The notes below the pieces were generated by a model. It saw only the letters and a list, made by a program, of their open reading frames with translations, ran no database searches and had not been told where the DNA came from. A stretch of 64,000 bases of DNA, from NCBI RefSeq assembly GCF_016909175.1, contig NZ_JAFBFI010000003.1:186001-250000 (forward strand), in the 5' to 3' direction. The position numbers and the translations under genes are program-made. Position 1 is the first letter of the stretch. The number at the start of each line of letters is the position of its first letter. Below are positions 43,572-52,919 of the stretch, in pieces. The DNA is from Peribacillus deserti. Lineage in GTDB: Bacteria > Bacillota > Bacilli > Bacillales > DSM-1321.

Positions 43572-43688
43572 GTTAGGTACCTTCTTCTTGTTCACCTAAC
43601 GGTTACATAAGGTGAAGTATGTTGGAGCCAACATGTAACCACATACTTACATAGCTTAGGCAGGGACCTTAATGGTTCCTGCCTTTTT
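43572..43688 (+). ncRNA. Candidate structured RNA with terminator
   Basis: Three successive stems: GTTAGGT/ACCTAAC (43572-43600), GGTTACA/TGTAACC (43601-43640) enclosing TGTTG/CAACA, and a terminator GGCAGGGACC/GGTTCCTGCC (43659-43683) followed by TTTTT. Adjacent stems with no spacing and no open frame suggest a small RNA or a leader. It ends about 200 bases before the amino-acid binding protein gene. No known riboswitch class was recognised. Confidence 0.5.
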
Positions 43689-43894
43689 GAATCCAAACGA
43701 TCTCTTTTTGTATTATTTAGTTAATTTAATAGTATTTTTTAATCGACTCAGTATAGTCGGGCCATCTTTAATATGTTATCTGACGAAAGTTTTTTTATCC
43801 AAACTATTGCATGTAAAAATATTAAACTGATAATATAGATATATTAGAAAATTAAGATAATTTTCCTAAATTAGAAGGTAGAGGGGTCGATAAT

Positions 43895-44725
43895 ATGAAA
43901 AAGCTTGCCGCTATACTGTCATCATTTATGATGGTCACAATGCTTGCTGCATGTGGTTCGGAAGCTGGTACAGAAGAAAAGGCGAACGGGTCAGCAACTG
44001 GATCTGGCGGGGATGAGAAGAAGACCATCCGCGTTGTTACCGATGCTGCCTACGCACCATTTGAATACTTGGAAGGAGATAAGATCGTCGGTTTTGATGT
44101 GAACTTTCTGAATGCAGCTGCTAAGGAAGCAGGCTACGATGTTAAATTGGAGCATGTAGGCTGGGATCCTTTGTTCGTAGAGTTAAAAAGCAAACGGGCT
44201 GCTGCAGGCATCTCCGCGATAACGATAGATGAAGAAAGAAAACAGACGTATGATTTTTCCTCCCCCTATTTCCTATCCATCAACAAAATTCTTGTGCCAG
44301 AGGGAAGCGATATTAAATCAGCCGACGACCTGAAAGGAAAAGTCGTCGCGGTACAAAGCGGCACAACGGGTCAGGCAGCTGTTGAAAAGCTTTTGGGCAA
44401 AAACCATAAGGATATCAAAAAATTTGAAAATAACAACCTGGCCATCATGGAGCTCATCAATAAAGGCGCAGATGCTGTAGTGGCGGATAATGCGGTTGTT
44501 GAAGAATATGCAAAAAATAACCCGAAGCAAAAGCTTAAGGTTGTAGAGGATTCCGATACATTTGATGCGGAATTCTATGGAATTATGTTCCCGAAGGGCA
44601 GTGAATTGAAAGCCGATTTCGACAAGGCGATCGCTGAGATCCTGGATAATGGAACATATGAGAAAATCTATAAGGAAAGGTTCGGGACTTCACCGGATAT
44701 TGAAAAGCTAAAACAAGCTAAGTAA
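43895..44725 (+). CDS. Polar amino-acid ABC transporter, binding lipoprotein
   Basis: 276 residues. The signal peptide MKKLAAILSSFMMVTMLAAC ends in the lipobox LAAC (Cys20). The mature part has the type 3 solute-binding pattern: RVVTDAAYAPFEYLEGDKIV, GFDVNFLNAAAKEAGY, SKRAAAGISAITIDEERK and GKVVAVQSGTTGQ. Likely ligands are glutamine, arginine or another polar amino acid. It is the first of three genes with permease and ATPase. Confidence 0.92.
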   Translation: MKKLAAILSSFMMVTMLAACGSEAGTEEKANGSATGSGGDEKKTIRVVTDAAYAPFEYLEGDKIVGFDVNFLNAAAKEAGYDVKLEHVGWDPLFVELKSKRAAAGISAITIDEERKQTYDFSSPYFLSINKILVPEGSDIKSADDLKGKVVAVQSGTTGQAAVEKLLGKNHKDIKKFENNNLAIMELINKGADAVVADNAVVEEYAKNNPKQKLKVVEDSDTFDAEFYGIMFPKGSELKADFDKAIAEILDNGTYEKIYKERFGTSPDIEKLKQAK

Positions 44726-44786
44726 TCTTTAATAAATTGCGCAGCACCCAGTGCCTGCGCAATTTTAACTATACGGAGGAATTTAG

Positions 44787-45443
44787 ATGGATTTTCGTTT
44801 TGACATAATTATGGAATATGCACCCTATCTGTTGAAAGGGACCCTCATCACCATTGGATTATCGCTTGCGGGCATAGTTATAGGAACCATTCTGGGTTTA
44901 TTTATTGGGCTTGGAAAAATGATGAGAAATAAATATCTAGCGTTCCCCTTTACGGTCTATATCACTGTATTTAGAGGGACGCCATTGCTTGTCCAGGTAT
45001 TATTGATACATTTTGGCGTAGTCCCGTTCTTTATAGGGGAAACACATGCGGTGGCGGCTACCATTATAGCGCTGTCGCTAAATGCAGCAGCTTACATTGC
45101 TGAAATTTTCAGGGCAGGGATTGCTTCCATCGACAGGGGACAAATGGAGGGGGCAAGATCACTTGGCCTATCCCATGTACAATCAATGAGACATATTATA
45201 TTGCCTCAGGCATTCAAACGAATGATTCCTCCGCTTGGAAATGAATTCATCGTCCTGATCAAGGACTCGTCGCTTGCTTCAGTCATTGCCGCGCCAGAAT
45301 TAATGTATTGGGGCCGCGCAATGAGCAGTCAATATTTCCGCACGTGGGAGCCCTATCTGACAGCGGCAGTCATATACCTGATATTGACACTGCTTTTAAG
45401 CATCTTATTACATAGTTTAGAAAGAAGGCTGGCTACGGAATGA
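44787..45443 (+). CDS. Polar amino-acid ABC transporter, permease
   Basis: 218 residues with five hydrophobic helices and the HisM/GlnP-type hallmarks [22 protein letters not shown] and the EAA loop region [20 protein letters not shown]. It forms the membrane channel, probably as a homodimer since only one permease gene is present. CGGAGGAA precedes the start. Its TGA overlaps the ATG of the ATPase gene. Confidence 0.92.
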   Translation: MDFRFDIIMEYAPYLLKGTLITIGLSLAGIVIGTILGLFIGLGKMMRNKYLAFPFTVYITVFRGTPLLVQVLLIHFGVVPFFIGETHAVAATIIALSLNAAAYIAEIFRAGIASIDRGQMEGARSLGLSHVQSMRHIILPQAFKRMIPPLGNEFIVLIKDSSLASVIAAPELMYWGRAMSSQYFRTWEPYLTAAVIYLILTLLLSILLHSLERRLATE

Positions 45444-46162
45444 TAAAGGTCCAAGCATTAAGAAAATCATTTGGGGCAAACGAGGTGCTAAAGGATATTA
45501 ATGTTACGATCAAACCTCAGGAGGTGGTCGTGGTAATCGGTCCTTCAGGATCCGGTAAATCTACTTTCCTCCGCTGCATCAACTTATTGGAAACCATTAC
45601 GGCTGGCCATATCCTGATAGAAGGAAAAGATATTACTGATAAACAAACAGATATAAATAAAATAAGGGCTGAAGTAGGAATGGTGTTCCAGCACTTCAAT
45701 CTATTTCCTCACAAAACTGTCCTGGAAAATATTGTGCTGGCTCCTTTAAAGGTTAAAAAAGTGGACAAGGATCAGGCCAGGGAAAAGGCACTAAGTCTTC
45801 TGAAAAAAGTAGGGCTTGAAGAAAAGGCAAATGTCTATCCTGATTCCTTATCAGGCGGGCAGAAACAGCGCGTCGCCATTGCAAGGGCTTTGGCGATGGA
45901 GCCAAAAATCATGCTGTTCGACGAACCGACTTCAGCTCTCGACCCCGAAATGGTCGGAGAAGTGCTGGAAGTCATGAAGCAGCTTGCAAGAGAGGGCATG
46001 ACAATGGTTGTGGTTACTCATGAAATGGGATTTGCACGCGAGGTTGGCGACAGGGTCCTTTTCATGGATGGAGGCTATATCGTAGAAGAAAACATACCAA
46101 AGCATTTGTTTGAGTCACCACAGCAAGAACGTACAAAAGCCTTCCTGAGCAAAGTGCTATAA
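45440..46162 (+). CDS. Polar amino-acid ABC transporter, ATPase (GlnQ-like)
   Basis: 240 residues. Walker [11 protein letters not shown]-loop [15 protein letters not shown], signature LSGGQKQR, Walker [15 protein letters not shown] and the switch His in [10 protein letters not shown] are all intact. It energises the importer. Coupled by ATGA overlap to the permease. A terminator follows. Confidence 0.95.
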   Translation: MIKVQALRKSFGANEVLKDINVTIKPQEVVVVIGPSGSGKSTFLRCINLLETITAGHILIEGKDITDKQTDINKIRAEVGMVFQHFNLFPHKTVLENIVLAPLKVKKVDKDQAREKALSLLKKVGLEEKANVYPDSLSGGQKQRVAIARALAMEPKIMLFDEPTSALDPEMVGEVLEVMKQLAREGMTMVVVTHEMGFAREVGDRVLFMDGGYIVEENIPKHLFESPQQERTKAFLSKVL

Positions 46163-46173
46163 GAACAATGAAA

Positions 46174-46207
46174 GAAGCAGGCTGAACGAACAGCCTGCTT
46201 CTCTTCT
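46174..46207 (+). terminator. Terminator of the amino-acid transporter operon
   Basis: GAAGCAGGCT (46174-46183) pairs with AGCCTGCTTC (46192-46201), followed by TCTTCTT. Confidence 0.8.
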
Positions 46208-46454
46208 TGCGCTCATTTAAGCAAGCCCTCCGGTCAAAGGTCTTGATTACTCAATAAAGGCTGTATACCACAAGAGAGACTTTTTAAGGGTGAGACAGGA
46301 ATCTGGTTAACATGCCAGGGGAACGTTCAGGGGGACCATACAACAAGAATCTAATTAATTTCCGTAATTTCCAAATTACCGTTCTATTGTATCTGATAAT
46401 ATATTATTATTTTTATAGGACACATAATCTATAACAAACTTGGGAGGAACACAT

Positions 46455-46883
46455 ATGAGTAATCCAGCTGGATTTTGGAGACGTTTAGCAGCAAACCTTT
46501 TGGATGGAATAATTATAGGATTGCCCCTTACCATAATTAGTTACCTGGTTACTGGAAATTGGGATGGCGATCCTGCCACAAATGTGATCAACATCTTGTA
46601 TTCCCTGATTATCCCTGTATTATGGTATGGATATACGATTGGCAAAAAAATTATGGGCATACGAATTGCAAAGGTCAATGGCGCTAAAATAGGGTTTGGA
46701 GCCATGTTCATGCGAATCGTTGTTGGCGGCATTGTGTATCTTGTAACCGTGGGAATCGGCTTAATAGTAAGTGCCTTTATGGTCGGCCTTCGAAAAGACA
46801 AAAGAGCCCTGCATGATTTAATTGCCGGGACCTACGTGACATTTGATGCTCCCTCTGAGGATATCAAGAAAGCAGCTGTGTAG
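46455..46883 (+). CDS. RDD-family membrane protein
   Basis: 142 residues from ATG 46455, after GGGAGGAAC. The in-frame TTG at 46440 overlaps that site. AGFWRRLAANLLDGIIIG carries the Arg and Asp of the RDD motif, and LRKDKRALHDLIAGTYV closes the family pattern. Two to four hydrophobic helices. RDD proteins are poorly understood, and some are linked to ion transport. Apparently monocistronic. Confidence 0.85.
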   Translation: MSNPAGFWRRLAANLLDGIIIGLPLTIISYLVTGNWDGDPATNVINILYSLIIPVLWYGYTIGKKIMGIRIAKVNGAKIGFGAMFMRIVVGGIVYLVTVGIGLIVSAFMVGLRKDKRALHDLIAGTYVTFDAPSEDIKKAAV

Positions 46884-47028
46884 GCTGCTAGAATCCCCAG
46901 ATGCCCCGATAGTAAATAAAGTAACCTACACAACCACTATAGCATCAGGTAAAGGTGAAAAAGAATCAAAAGATGCTGCGGGAGATAAAAGTGCGGTTAA
47001 TACCGTTAAACTACAATAACAAAATCGT

Positions 47029-47065
47029 AAGTGAGACGGCCATTGCGGCTGTCTCGCTTATTTTA
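47029..47065 (+). terminator. Hairpin with T-rich tail
   Basis: AAGTGAGACGGC pairs with GGCTGTCTCGCTT (wobbles), then ATTTTAT. Confidence 0.7.
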
Positions 47066-47087
47066 TAGCTTTAATTTCATTTAGATA

Positions 47088-47112
47088 CAGTACGGAGAAC
47101 CGTACTATCAGT
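47088..47112. repeat. 25-nt repeat, left copy
   Basis: CAGTACGGAGAACCGTACTAT plus a four-base tail, with perfect arms AGTACGG/CCGTACT around AGAA. A near-identical copy lies at 49269-49293, on the other side of the LysR/PhzF pair. Confidence 0.75.
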
Positions 47113-47308
47113 CAATGAGGTTTCTCTGATTGAGAAAAACATTAATCGTTGAAATAACATTTAAATACCATTCCTTTATATGATATAGCATTAAATTTTC
47201 ATCAATCAAGTACATTCAAGATAGCCTTCTTTTACTTATATTCTTAGGTTAGACTTAGAATGAATCGTATATTGTTTTTGAAAGTAGAGTTCAAAATTCA
47301 ATCTAGGA

Positions 47309-48190
47309 ATGAACGGGGTGAGGGTATTGAATATTTTCCAGTACGAAGTTTTTTTAATGGTTGTTGAAAGTGGTAGTTTTACAAAAACAGGAGAAAAACT
47401 TGGATTGTCACAATCAGGGGTTAGTCATAACGTTTCAACACTAGAAACAGAATTAGGGATCGTATTGCTTAGGCGCAATCGAAACGGGATATCTTTAACT
47501 GATGCAGGGGAGCGAGTTATACCTCATATTCGTCAGATCATTCATCATGCAAAATTGCTTGAACAGGAAGCTGCCCTTATTCAAGGGATTGAAGTAGGAA
47601 GCATTAAAATCGGTACCTTTTCCAGTTTTTCATCAAGAATTCTTCCAGGTCTCATTCGTACCTTTATTAATAAATATCCCGGTATCCAGATAGAGCTATA
47701 TGAAGGAGGCTACGACGATATCAAAGATTGGATTGCTTCAGGAACGATTGGTATTGGTTTTTTAACGCTTCCAACCAGAGAATTTGATACAATTCATTTA
47801 CTCAAAGACAAATTATTTGTTTTAGTACATGAAAATCACCGATTGAACACAATGAAACTAGTACATGTAAAATCAATTCATAATGAATCATTTATTATGC
47901 CGAAAGCTGGTTGTGATGTTTTAATAAAGAGAATACTTAGAGAAAATAACGTACATCCTAATGTAATTTTTGAAATAAAAGATAATAGTACGATCATTTC
48001 TATGGTTCAAGAAGGGCTAGGAATTACCATTCTCCCGGAAATGATCTTACCAAAAAACATTCCTAACACGAAAGTGATTCCGCTTGAAACGGATTTGTAT
48101 CGTGAAATAGGGATAGCTATAAAATCTATTAAACAAGCATCTCCCTCCAGTAAGAAATTTGTTGAGATCTCAAAAGAATATTTTAAATAG
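47309..48190 (+). CDS. LysR-family transcriptional regulator
   Basis: About 293 residues. The helix-turn-helix is at the N-terminus (FQYEVFLMVVESGSFTKTGE, KLGLSQSGVSHNVSTLE), followed by the substrate-binding domain (GSIKIGTFSSFSSRILPGLI near 97, GLGITILPEMILP near 239). ATG 47309, GTG 47318 or TTG 47327 could start it. Conserved LysR sequence begins only at LNIFQYE, so TTG 47327 is possible. It is convergent with the PhzF-like gene, and its target is not evident. Confidence 0.88.
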   Translation: MNGVRVLNIFQYEVFLMVVESGSFTKTGEKLGLSQSGVSHNVSTLETELGIVLLRRNRNGISLTDAGERVIPHIRQIIHHAKLLEQEAALIQGIEVGSIKIGTFSSFSSRILPGLIRTFINKYPGIQIELYEGGYDDIKDWIASGTIGIGFLTLPTREFDTIHLLKDKLFVLVHENHRLNTMKLVHVKSIHNESFIMPKAGCDVLIKRILRENNVHPNVIFEIKDNSTIISMVQEGLGITILPEMILPKNIPNTKVIPLETDLYREIGIAIKSIKQASPSSKKFVEISKEYFK

Positions 48191-48193
48191 GAA

Positions 48194-48244
48194 CAGCTTG
48201 AATAGGAAGTTCCCTAATAAGGCCACCAATTCAAGCTGATAGGT
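48194..48244. terminator. Bidirectional hairpin between LysR and PhzF genes
   Basis: CAGCTTGAAT (48194-48203) pairs with ATTCAAGCTG (48229-48238). The loop is long (25 bases). T-rich on the plus side. Confidence 0.5.
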
Positions 48245-49141
48245 TTATATAGTTAAGATACCGCGAATTGTGATGGTTGCTGCTCCTGCTACTTTGATAA
48301 CTGGTTCTGATTTATTTGGTATGACCGTCACGTAAAGCGTTCCAGGTCTTCCTATCGCATCTCCTTGAGCGATTTTAAGATATGTCGTTTCACCTTTCGG
48401 AATAAAACCTTCTAAATAGAGAAAACCAGCCAATGCCCCATTTGCAGCTCCAGTTACAGGATCCTCAGGTATACCAATCCCAGGTGCGAAATCTCTCGTG
48501 TATATTTCACATTCTTTCGAAGTGTTAAATGTATAAAGATGTGTCGTGCTAATATTATGTTCTTTATTATGCTTCCTTAAAGCGGCTAAATCTGGCATTG
48601 CTTCGTCAATGTTCATTTGATCTTTCATTGGAACGAGTAAATGCCAGTTTCCTGTATTAGCTAGTTTGATTGGATAGTTTAGGTCAATGCTTGCAGCTTC
48701 GACGCCAATCAGCTGACTTAGCACTTCAAGATCAATTGTGATATCTTGCGTTTTTGGGCTAACTTGCGTCATTTCCACATCAATTATTTTTCCATTTTCC
48801 TTATGCCATACTACCGGTACTTTACCTATATTCGTTTCTAACACGATACCTTCTTTTTTATCGGCTAGACCAAACTCAGTAGCCAGAAGCCATGTTAATC
48901 CAACAGTTGCATGGCCACAAAAGTTGATTTCTTCAGCAGGAGTAAAAAATTTCACCTTATAATCTACCTCTTCATTATTTGAAGGTAGTAAAAAAACAGA
49001 TTCCGGTAAATTTAGCTCTTTTGCAATACTTTGCATTTCATCTTCAGTTAATTTTTCAGCATCTAACACGACCCCTGCTGTATTTCCTCCAAATTTTTGC
49101 GTTGTGAATGCATCTACATGATATACTCTGATTTCTCTCAT
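48245..49141 (-). CDS. PhzF-family isomerase-like protein
   Basis: 298 residues, normal length. The catalytic Glu lies in ELNLPESVFLL near 46. NFCGHATVGLTWLLA near 73 and DPVTGAANGALAGFL near 227 mark the two halves of the PhzF/diaminopimelate-epimerase fold. PhzF catalyses a step of phenazine synthesis, but single PhzF-like genes without phz partners, as here, have unknown substrates. AAAGGAGTTAA precedes the ATG. Confidence 0.88.
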   Translation of the reverse strand: MREIRVYHVDAFTTQKFGGNTAGVVLDAEKLTEDEMQSIAKELNLPESVFLLPSNNEEVDYKVKFFTPAEEINFCGHATVGLTWLLATEFGLADKKEGIVLETNIGKVPVVWHKENGKIIDVEMTQVSPKTQDITIDLEVLSQLIGVEAASIDLNYPIKLANTGNWHLLVPMKDQMNIDEAMPDLAALRKHNKEHNISTTHLYTFNTSKECEIYTRDFAPGIGIPEDPVTGAANGALAGFLYLEGFIPKGETTYLKIAQGDAIGRPGTLYVTVIPNKSEPVIKVAGAATITIRGILTI

Positions 49142-49520
49142 CTTTATTAACTCCTTTCAAACAACTGTTGTTACCTCCATACTATGACTTGATAATGCAT
49201 TAGTAAAATGAATCTTTTTCATTTGATAAATTCAAAAAACTAATACATCTGATAACCTCAATTAAATTCAGTATGGAGAACCGTACTATAAGTAACGTCA
49301 AAAATTAGAAGGTATCATCCAATGGCAACTGCAAACCAACGCCTTTAATTTTCTAATAAGCTGAGTTAAGGCATTGGTTTTTGTGTATTTATTGCGCCAT
49401 GTGACGGACTTCTCACTTTTTTAATAGTTTTAAATAGTTTATAATTATCAGAACAGTAGATATTTTATTCTATTAATATTTATAATAGACTTTGAAATGG
49501 TTTTAATTTGAGACAGCAAA
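49142..49520. other. Intergenic with right repeat copy
   Basis: Contains the PhzF promoter area, the 25-nt repeat copy at 49269-49293 and an imperfect stem around 49344-49380 (AAACCAACGCCTT with AAGGCATTGGTTTTT), which reads as a plus-strand terminator with a T-rich end. No gene seen. Confidence 0.45.
49269..49293. repeat. 25-nt repeat, right copy
   Basis: CAGTATGGAGAACCGTACTAT plus a four-base tail. It differs from the left copy by one base in the arm and one near the end. Confidence 0.75.
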
Positions 49521-49588
49521 GGTGTGTTCCTAGGCGGCGCCTTGCTTATGGTACAACACCGAAGCAGGAGCTCCTGCTCTTTTTTTGC
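49521..49588 (+). promoter_or_regulatory. Terminator-containing leader of mqo
   Basis: GGTGT (49521-49525) can pair with ACACC (49556-49560), enclosing a GGCGGCGCC-rich element. Immediately after comes AGCAGGAGCTCCTGCT (49563-49578) followed by seven or more T. The mqo ribosome binding site begins only about 15 bases later. A terminator this close to a start suggests transcription attenuation. Confidence 0.5.
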
Positions 49589-49614
49589 AATTTTAGGAGA
49601 TAAGGAAGGGTATA

Positions 49615-51117
49615 ATGAGCAGCTTACAGAAAAAAACAGATGTTATCTTAATTGGTGCAGGTGTCATGAGCGCGACTTTGGGATCTTTACTGAAAGAGTT
49701 GGCACCTCAATGGGAAATCAAAGTATTTGAGAAACTCGCAAATGCAGGAGAAGAAAGCTCTAACGAATGGAATAATGCAGGTACTGGCCATGCTGCATTA
49801 TGCGAACTTAACTACACAGCCGAAAAATCTGACGGATCCATAGATATTAGTAAAGCTATAAACATAAATGAACAGTTTCAGCTTTCAAAACAGTTTTGGT
49901 CTTATCTTGTAGACAGCAATTTGATTCGTAATCCGCAGGACTTTATCATGCCGATACCTCATATGAGTTTAGTACAAGGGGAAAGTAATGTAACTTTTTT
50001 GAAAAAAAGATTTAAAGCGCTGTCAAAGAATCCGCTGTTTCAAGGGATGGAATTTTCCGATGACCCTGAAAAACTGAAAGAATGGATTCCGCTTATCATG
50101 GAAGGCCGTACATCGAACGAACCCATAGCGGCCACAAAAATCGACTCTGGAACGGATGTCAACTTCGGTGCTTTAACACGCATGTTATTTGACCACTTAA
50201 AGAGTAATAACGTAGAAATAAACTACGAGCATAGTGTAAAGGATATTAAACGTACCAGCGACGGCTCATGGGAAGTTAAAGTACTTGATAATGTAAGCGG
50301 TAAAATCGAAAACCATATTGCAAAATTCGTGTTTATCGGCGGCGGGGGAGGAAGTCTGCCTTTACTGCAAAAAACCGGTATTCCTGAGTCAAAACATATT
50401 GGAGGCTTCCCGGTAAGCGGTCTATTTATGGTATGTAACAATCCGGAAGTTGTCGCGCAGCATCATGCAAAAGTATACGGTAAAGCTAGAGTTGGCGCTC
50501 CTCCAATGTCTGTTCCGCATCTTGATACAAGATATATCGACAACAAAAAAGCATTACTGTTTGGACCGTTTGCCGGTTTCTCACCAAAGTTCTTAAAAAC
50601 TGGTTCAAATTTAGATTTGATAGGTTCCGTAAAACCGAATAATGTCTTAACTATGCTTGCGGCAGGTGCAAAAGAAATGGCTTTAACAAAATACCTGATC
50701 CAGCAAGTTATGTTATCGAATGAAAAGCGAATGGAAGAATTACGAGAATTTATTCCGAATGCCAAAAGCGAGGATTGGGATATAGTGACAGCTGGCCAGC
50801 GTGTGCAGGTTATCAAAGATACTGAGGCCGGCGGCAAAGGAACACTCCAATTTGGTACGGAAGTTGTTAGTGCAGCTGATGGATCGGTAGCCGCATTGCT
50901 AGGCGCTTCTCCAGGAGCTTCTACTGCCGTTCACGTTATGCTTGAAGTATTAGAAAAATGCTTCCCGCAACATATGAAAGAGTGGGAACCGAAAATATTA
51001 GAAATGATTCCTTCTTATGGCGTGTCATTAGTTGAAAATCCAGAGTTTTTCCAAGACATTCATGCTTCAACAGCGGAGACACTTGGTCTCAGCGCAAAAG
51101 AACTGGCTTATAGTTAA
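49615..51117 (+). CDS. mqo: Malate:quinone oxidoreductase
   Basis: 500 residues, full length. The FAD-binding start is [20 protein letters not shown], followed by [19 protein letters not shown] near 58, the classic Mqo block. [12 protein letters not shown]-like text ([18 protein letters not shown]) and GGFPVSGLF follow, and [20 protein letters not shown] lies near the C-terminus. It oxidises malate to oxaloacetate at the membrane and feeds electrons to menaquinone. AAGGAAGGG precedes the ATG. It is monocistronic, with a hairpin leader in front. Confidence 0.93.
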   Translation: MSSLQKKTDVILIGAGVMSATLGSLLKELAPQWEIKVFEKLANAGEESSNEWNNAGTGHAALCELNYTAEKSDGSIDISKAININEQFQLSKQFWSYLVDSNLIRNPQDFIMPIPHMSLVQGESNVTFLKKRFKALSKNPLFQGMEFSDDPEKLKEWIPLIMEGRTSNEPIAATKIDSGTDVNFGALTRMLFDHLKSNNVEINYEHSVKDIKRTSDGSWEVKVLDNVSGKIENHIAKFVFIGGGGGSLPLLQKTGIPESKHIGGFPVSGLFMVCNNPEVVAQHHAKVYGKARVGAPPMSVPHLDTRYIDNKKALLFGPFAGFSPKFLKTGSNLDLIGSVKPNNVLTMLAAGAKEMALTKYLIQQVMLSNEKRMEELREFIPNAKSEDWDIVTAGQRVQVIKDTEAGGKGTLQFGTEVVSAADGSVAALLGASPGASTAVHVMLEVLEKCFPQHMKEWEPKILEMIPSYGVSLVENPEFFQDIHASTAETLGLSAKELAYS

Positions 51118-51706
51118 TCTTTGGATGTAGAAACAAAGCTTTTTAATGAAAAAGTTTAAGCGACATTTTTCATCAATGTACCAGCGTTTCTAGGAAAAAG
51201 AAATTGATTGAAAAGTGCAGTGATTAGGAAAATATAGGTACTAAAAAATTCACCTAAAGAATTGAGAAAAATAAATTATAGAATCTTTGATCTTTCCACA
51301 GATTGAAGGTTCTTTTTTTTGAAAATCTGCGGTTAGAGAGGCTGCGGTGAAACGTAAGGTCGAAGGAGGAAGGCTTCAGCGCAGACTGTTTCTGTAATGA
51401 ATAATACCTGTTTTGCTTTTTTTGTAAAAAAATTGAGGTAATCATTCGACATATAATTATTACATATTAAACTAAAGGTCTAAATAAAAATAATTAGAAA
51501 ATTGTGATAAAATAATAGAAGAAGATTTAACTTAATAAGTCGTATATCCCCAAAATTCCACTCAAATAAAATACCAATCTAAAATGTATGCGTATTCAGT
51601 AGTGGATATATTTAACTTTCATTAGTAATTCTAGCAGGATAATTTAATATTTATTCTTCTGCTATACCTATATATTGTATCAGAATTTCAGAAGGTGGCG
51701 ATTCTT
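51118..51706. other. Intergenic region between mqo and the M20 peptidase gene
   Basis: A terminator lies at 51280-51320. The rest (51330-51690) is AT-rich with no gene seen, and should hold the promoter of the M20 peptidase gene. Confidence 0.45.
51280..51320 (+). terminator. Terminator downstream of mqo
   Basis: AGAATCTTTGATC pairs, with wobbles, with GATTGAAGGTTCT, followed by eight T. Confidence 0.75.
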
Positions 51707-52888
51707 ATGGCTTATGGTGAATGGGTTGATGAAAAACGAGTTGTTGAAGTGTTGCGGGATTTAGTACAGATTCCCAGCGTAAACCCTGATTTTACAGGCG
51801 GAAATGGTGAAAGAGAAATCTCTGACTATATTAAGCAATTTTTTGACCGATTACATATTCCATATATTGTTCAGTTGGTTGAAAAGAACCGGGAAAATGT
51901 AATTGGCATTTTAGAAGGCGCCTCTGAGAAACATTTATTGTTGGAAGCACATATGGATACCGTTCAAGTTAAAGGAATGACTATCGACCCGTTTGATGGG
52001 AAGATTGCTGATGGAAGATTATTCGGCAGAGGTTCCTGTGATACAAAGAGCTCATTAGCTGCTATGCTCTCAGCGGTGGAATCTATAAAAAAAAAGGAGG
52101 CCATACCTCCAGTTTCTGTTCATCTTGCCGCAGTTGTAGATGAGGAAACAACTTACAAGGGGGTATCTTTTTTAGCAGATGATATTTTTCATGGAAAATT
52201 AAGATATGACACGGCGATAATCGGTGAACCCACTAATTTAGATATTATTGTAGCCCATAAAGGGGTCATTCGTTTTTGTGTTGAAATACAGGGCCAAGCT
52301 GCGCATACCTCTTCACCTGAAAAAGGAGTCAATGCAATTGAAAATATGGCTCTGGTTATTCAACATCTAAAAAAATTAATTGTTCATAAAAGGGGTCAAC
52401 TGAATCATCCGTTGGCAGGAGGCCCAACACTGTCTATAACCATGATTGAGGGTGGGGTGGCACCTAATACAGTTCCTGATTCGTGTAAAATCACCATTGA
52501 CCGGCGAACAATACCGGGGGAAGATGCCCAAGAGGTTTGGGAGGAAATAAAGTACAGCCTAAAAACAATAGAAAATGATAACCCATGTTTAAAACTAATT
52601 GTTTATGAGCCGTTTGTGATTGATTACTCAATGGAAAGTTCCCCTGGCGACCCATTTGTTACCGGACTATTAAAATCGGTGGCGAAATACAAACCTAATT
52701 CCAGAATTACAGGAGCACCTTATTGCAGTGATGCAAGTAAATTAACGAGAGTTGGGGTTCCTGCAGTTGTTTTCGGTCCTGGCAATATTAATCAGGCACA
52801 TACCAAAGATGAATGGGTCGATTTACAGCAGGTATTTGATTCTACAAAAATTCTGATTGATACAATTATGGAATTTAAGGTTGACTAA
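51707..52888 (+). CDS. M20-family metallopeptidase (ArgE/DapE type)
   Basis: 393 residues from ATG 51707, after AAGGTGG. The GTG at 51695 overlaps that site. Metal ligands are readable: His in LLLEAHMDTVQV, Asp in GRGSCDTKSS, and the Glu pair in VVDEETTYKG. The dimerisation lid contains GQAAHTSSPEKGVNAIE. Such enzymes deacylate amino acids or cleave small peptides. It lies just upstream of a two-component system and D-amino-acid genes, so it probably works on the same acylated or peptide substrate. Cytoplasmic. Confidence 0.88.
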   Translation: MAYGEWVDEKRVVEVLRDLVQIPSVNPDFTGGNGEREISDYIKQFFDRLHIPYIVQLVEKNRENVIGILEGASEKHLLLEAHMDTVQVKGMTIDPFDGKIADGRLFGRGSCDTKSSLAAMLSAVESIKKKEAIPPVSVHLAAVVDEETTYKGVSFLADDIFHGKLRYDTAIIGEPTNLDIIVAHKGVIRFCVEIQGQAAHTSSPEKGVNAIENMALVIQHLKKLIVHKRGQLNHPLAGGPTLSITMIEGGVAPNTVPDSCKITIDRRTIPGEDAQEVWEEIKYSLKTIENDNPCLKLIVYEPFVIDYSMESSPGDPFVTGLLKSVAKYKPNSRITGAPYCSDASKLTRVGVPAVVFGPGNINQAHTKDEWVDLQQVFDSTKILIDTIMEFKVD

Positions 52889-52919
52889 TCCATCAACCGG
52901 AGCTGGTTTGGTATGAAGG

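Larger units (their letters stand above)
46884..47308. other. Intergenic with terminator and 25-nt repeat
   Basis: Terminator at 47029-47065, repeat copy at 47088-47112, then AT-rich promoter DNA for the LysR gene. A protein-like open stretch (46902-47019) has no start and is noted separately. Confidence 0.5.

Noticed and set aside
43572-43688. T-box or known riboswitch before the amino-acid importer
   Set aside because: No GGGTGGNACCGCG-like T-box sequence or other known core motif, and the terminator is about 200 bases before the gene.
46902-47019. Protein-like open stretch ending KSAVNTVKLQ after the RDD gene
   Set aside because: It has no start codon or ribosome binding site and the text (VTYTTTIASGKGEKESK) is low-complexity. 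It could be a gene remnant but I cannot support a call.
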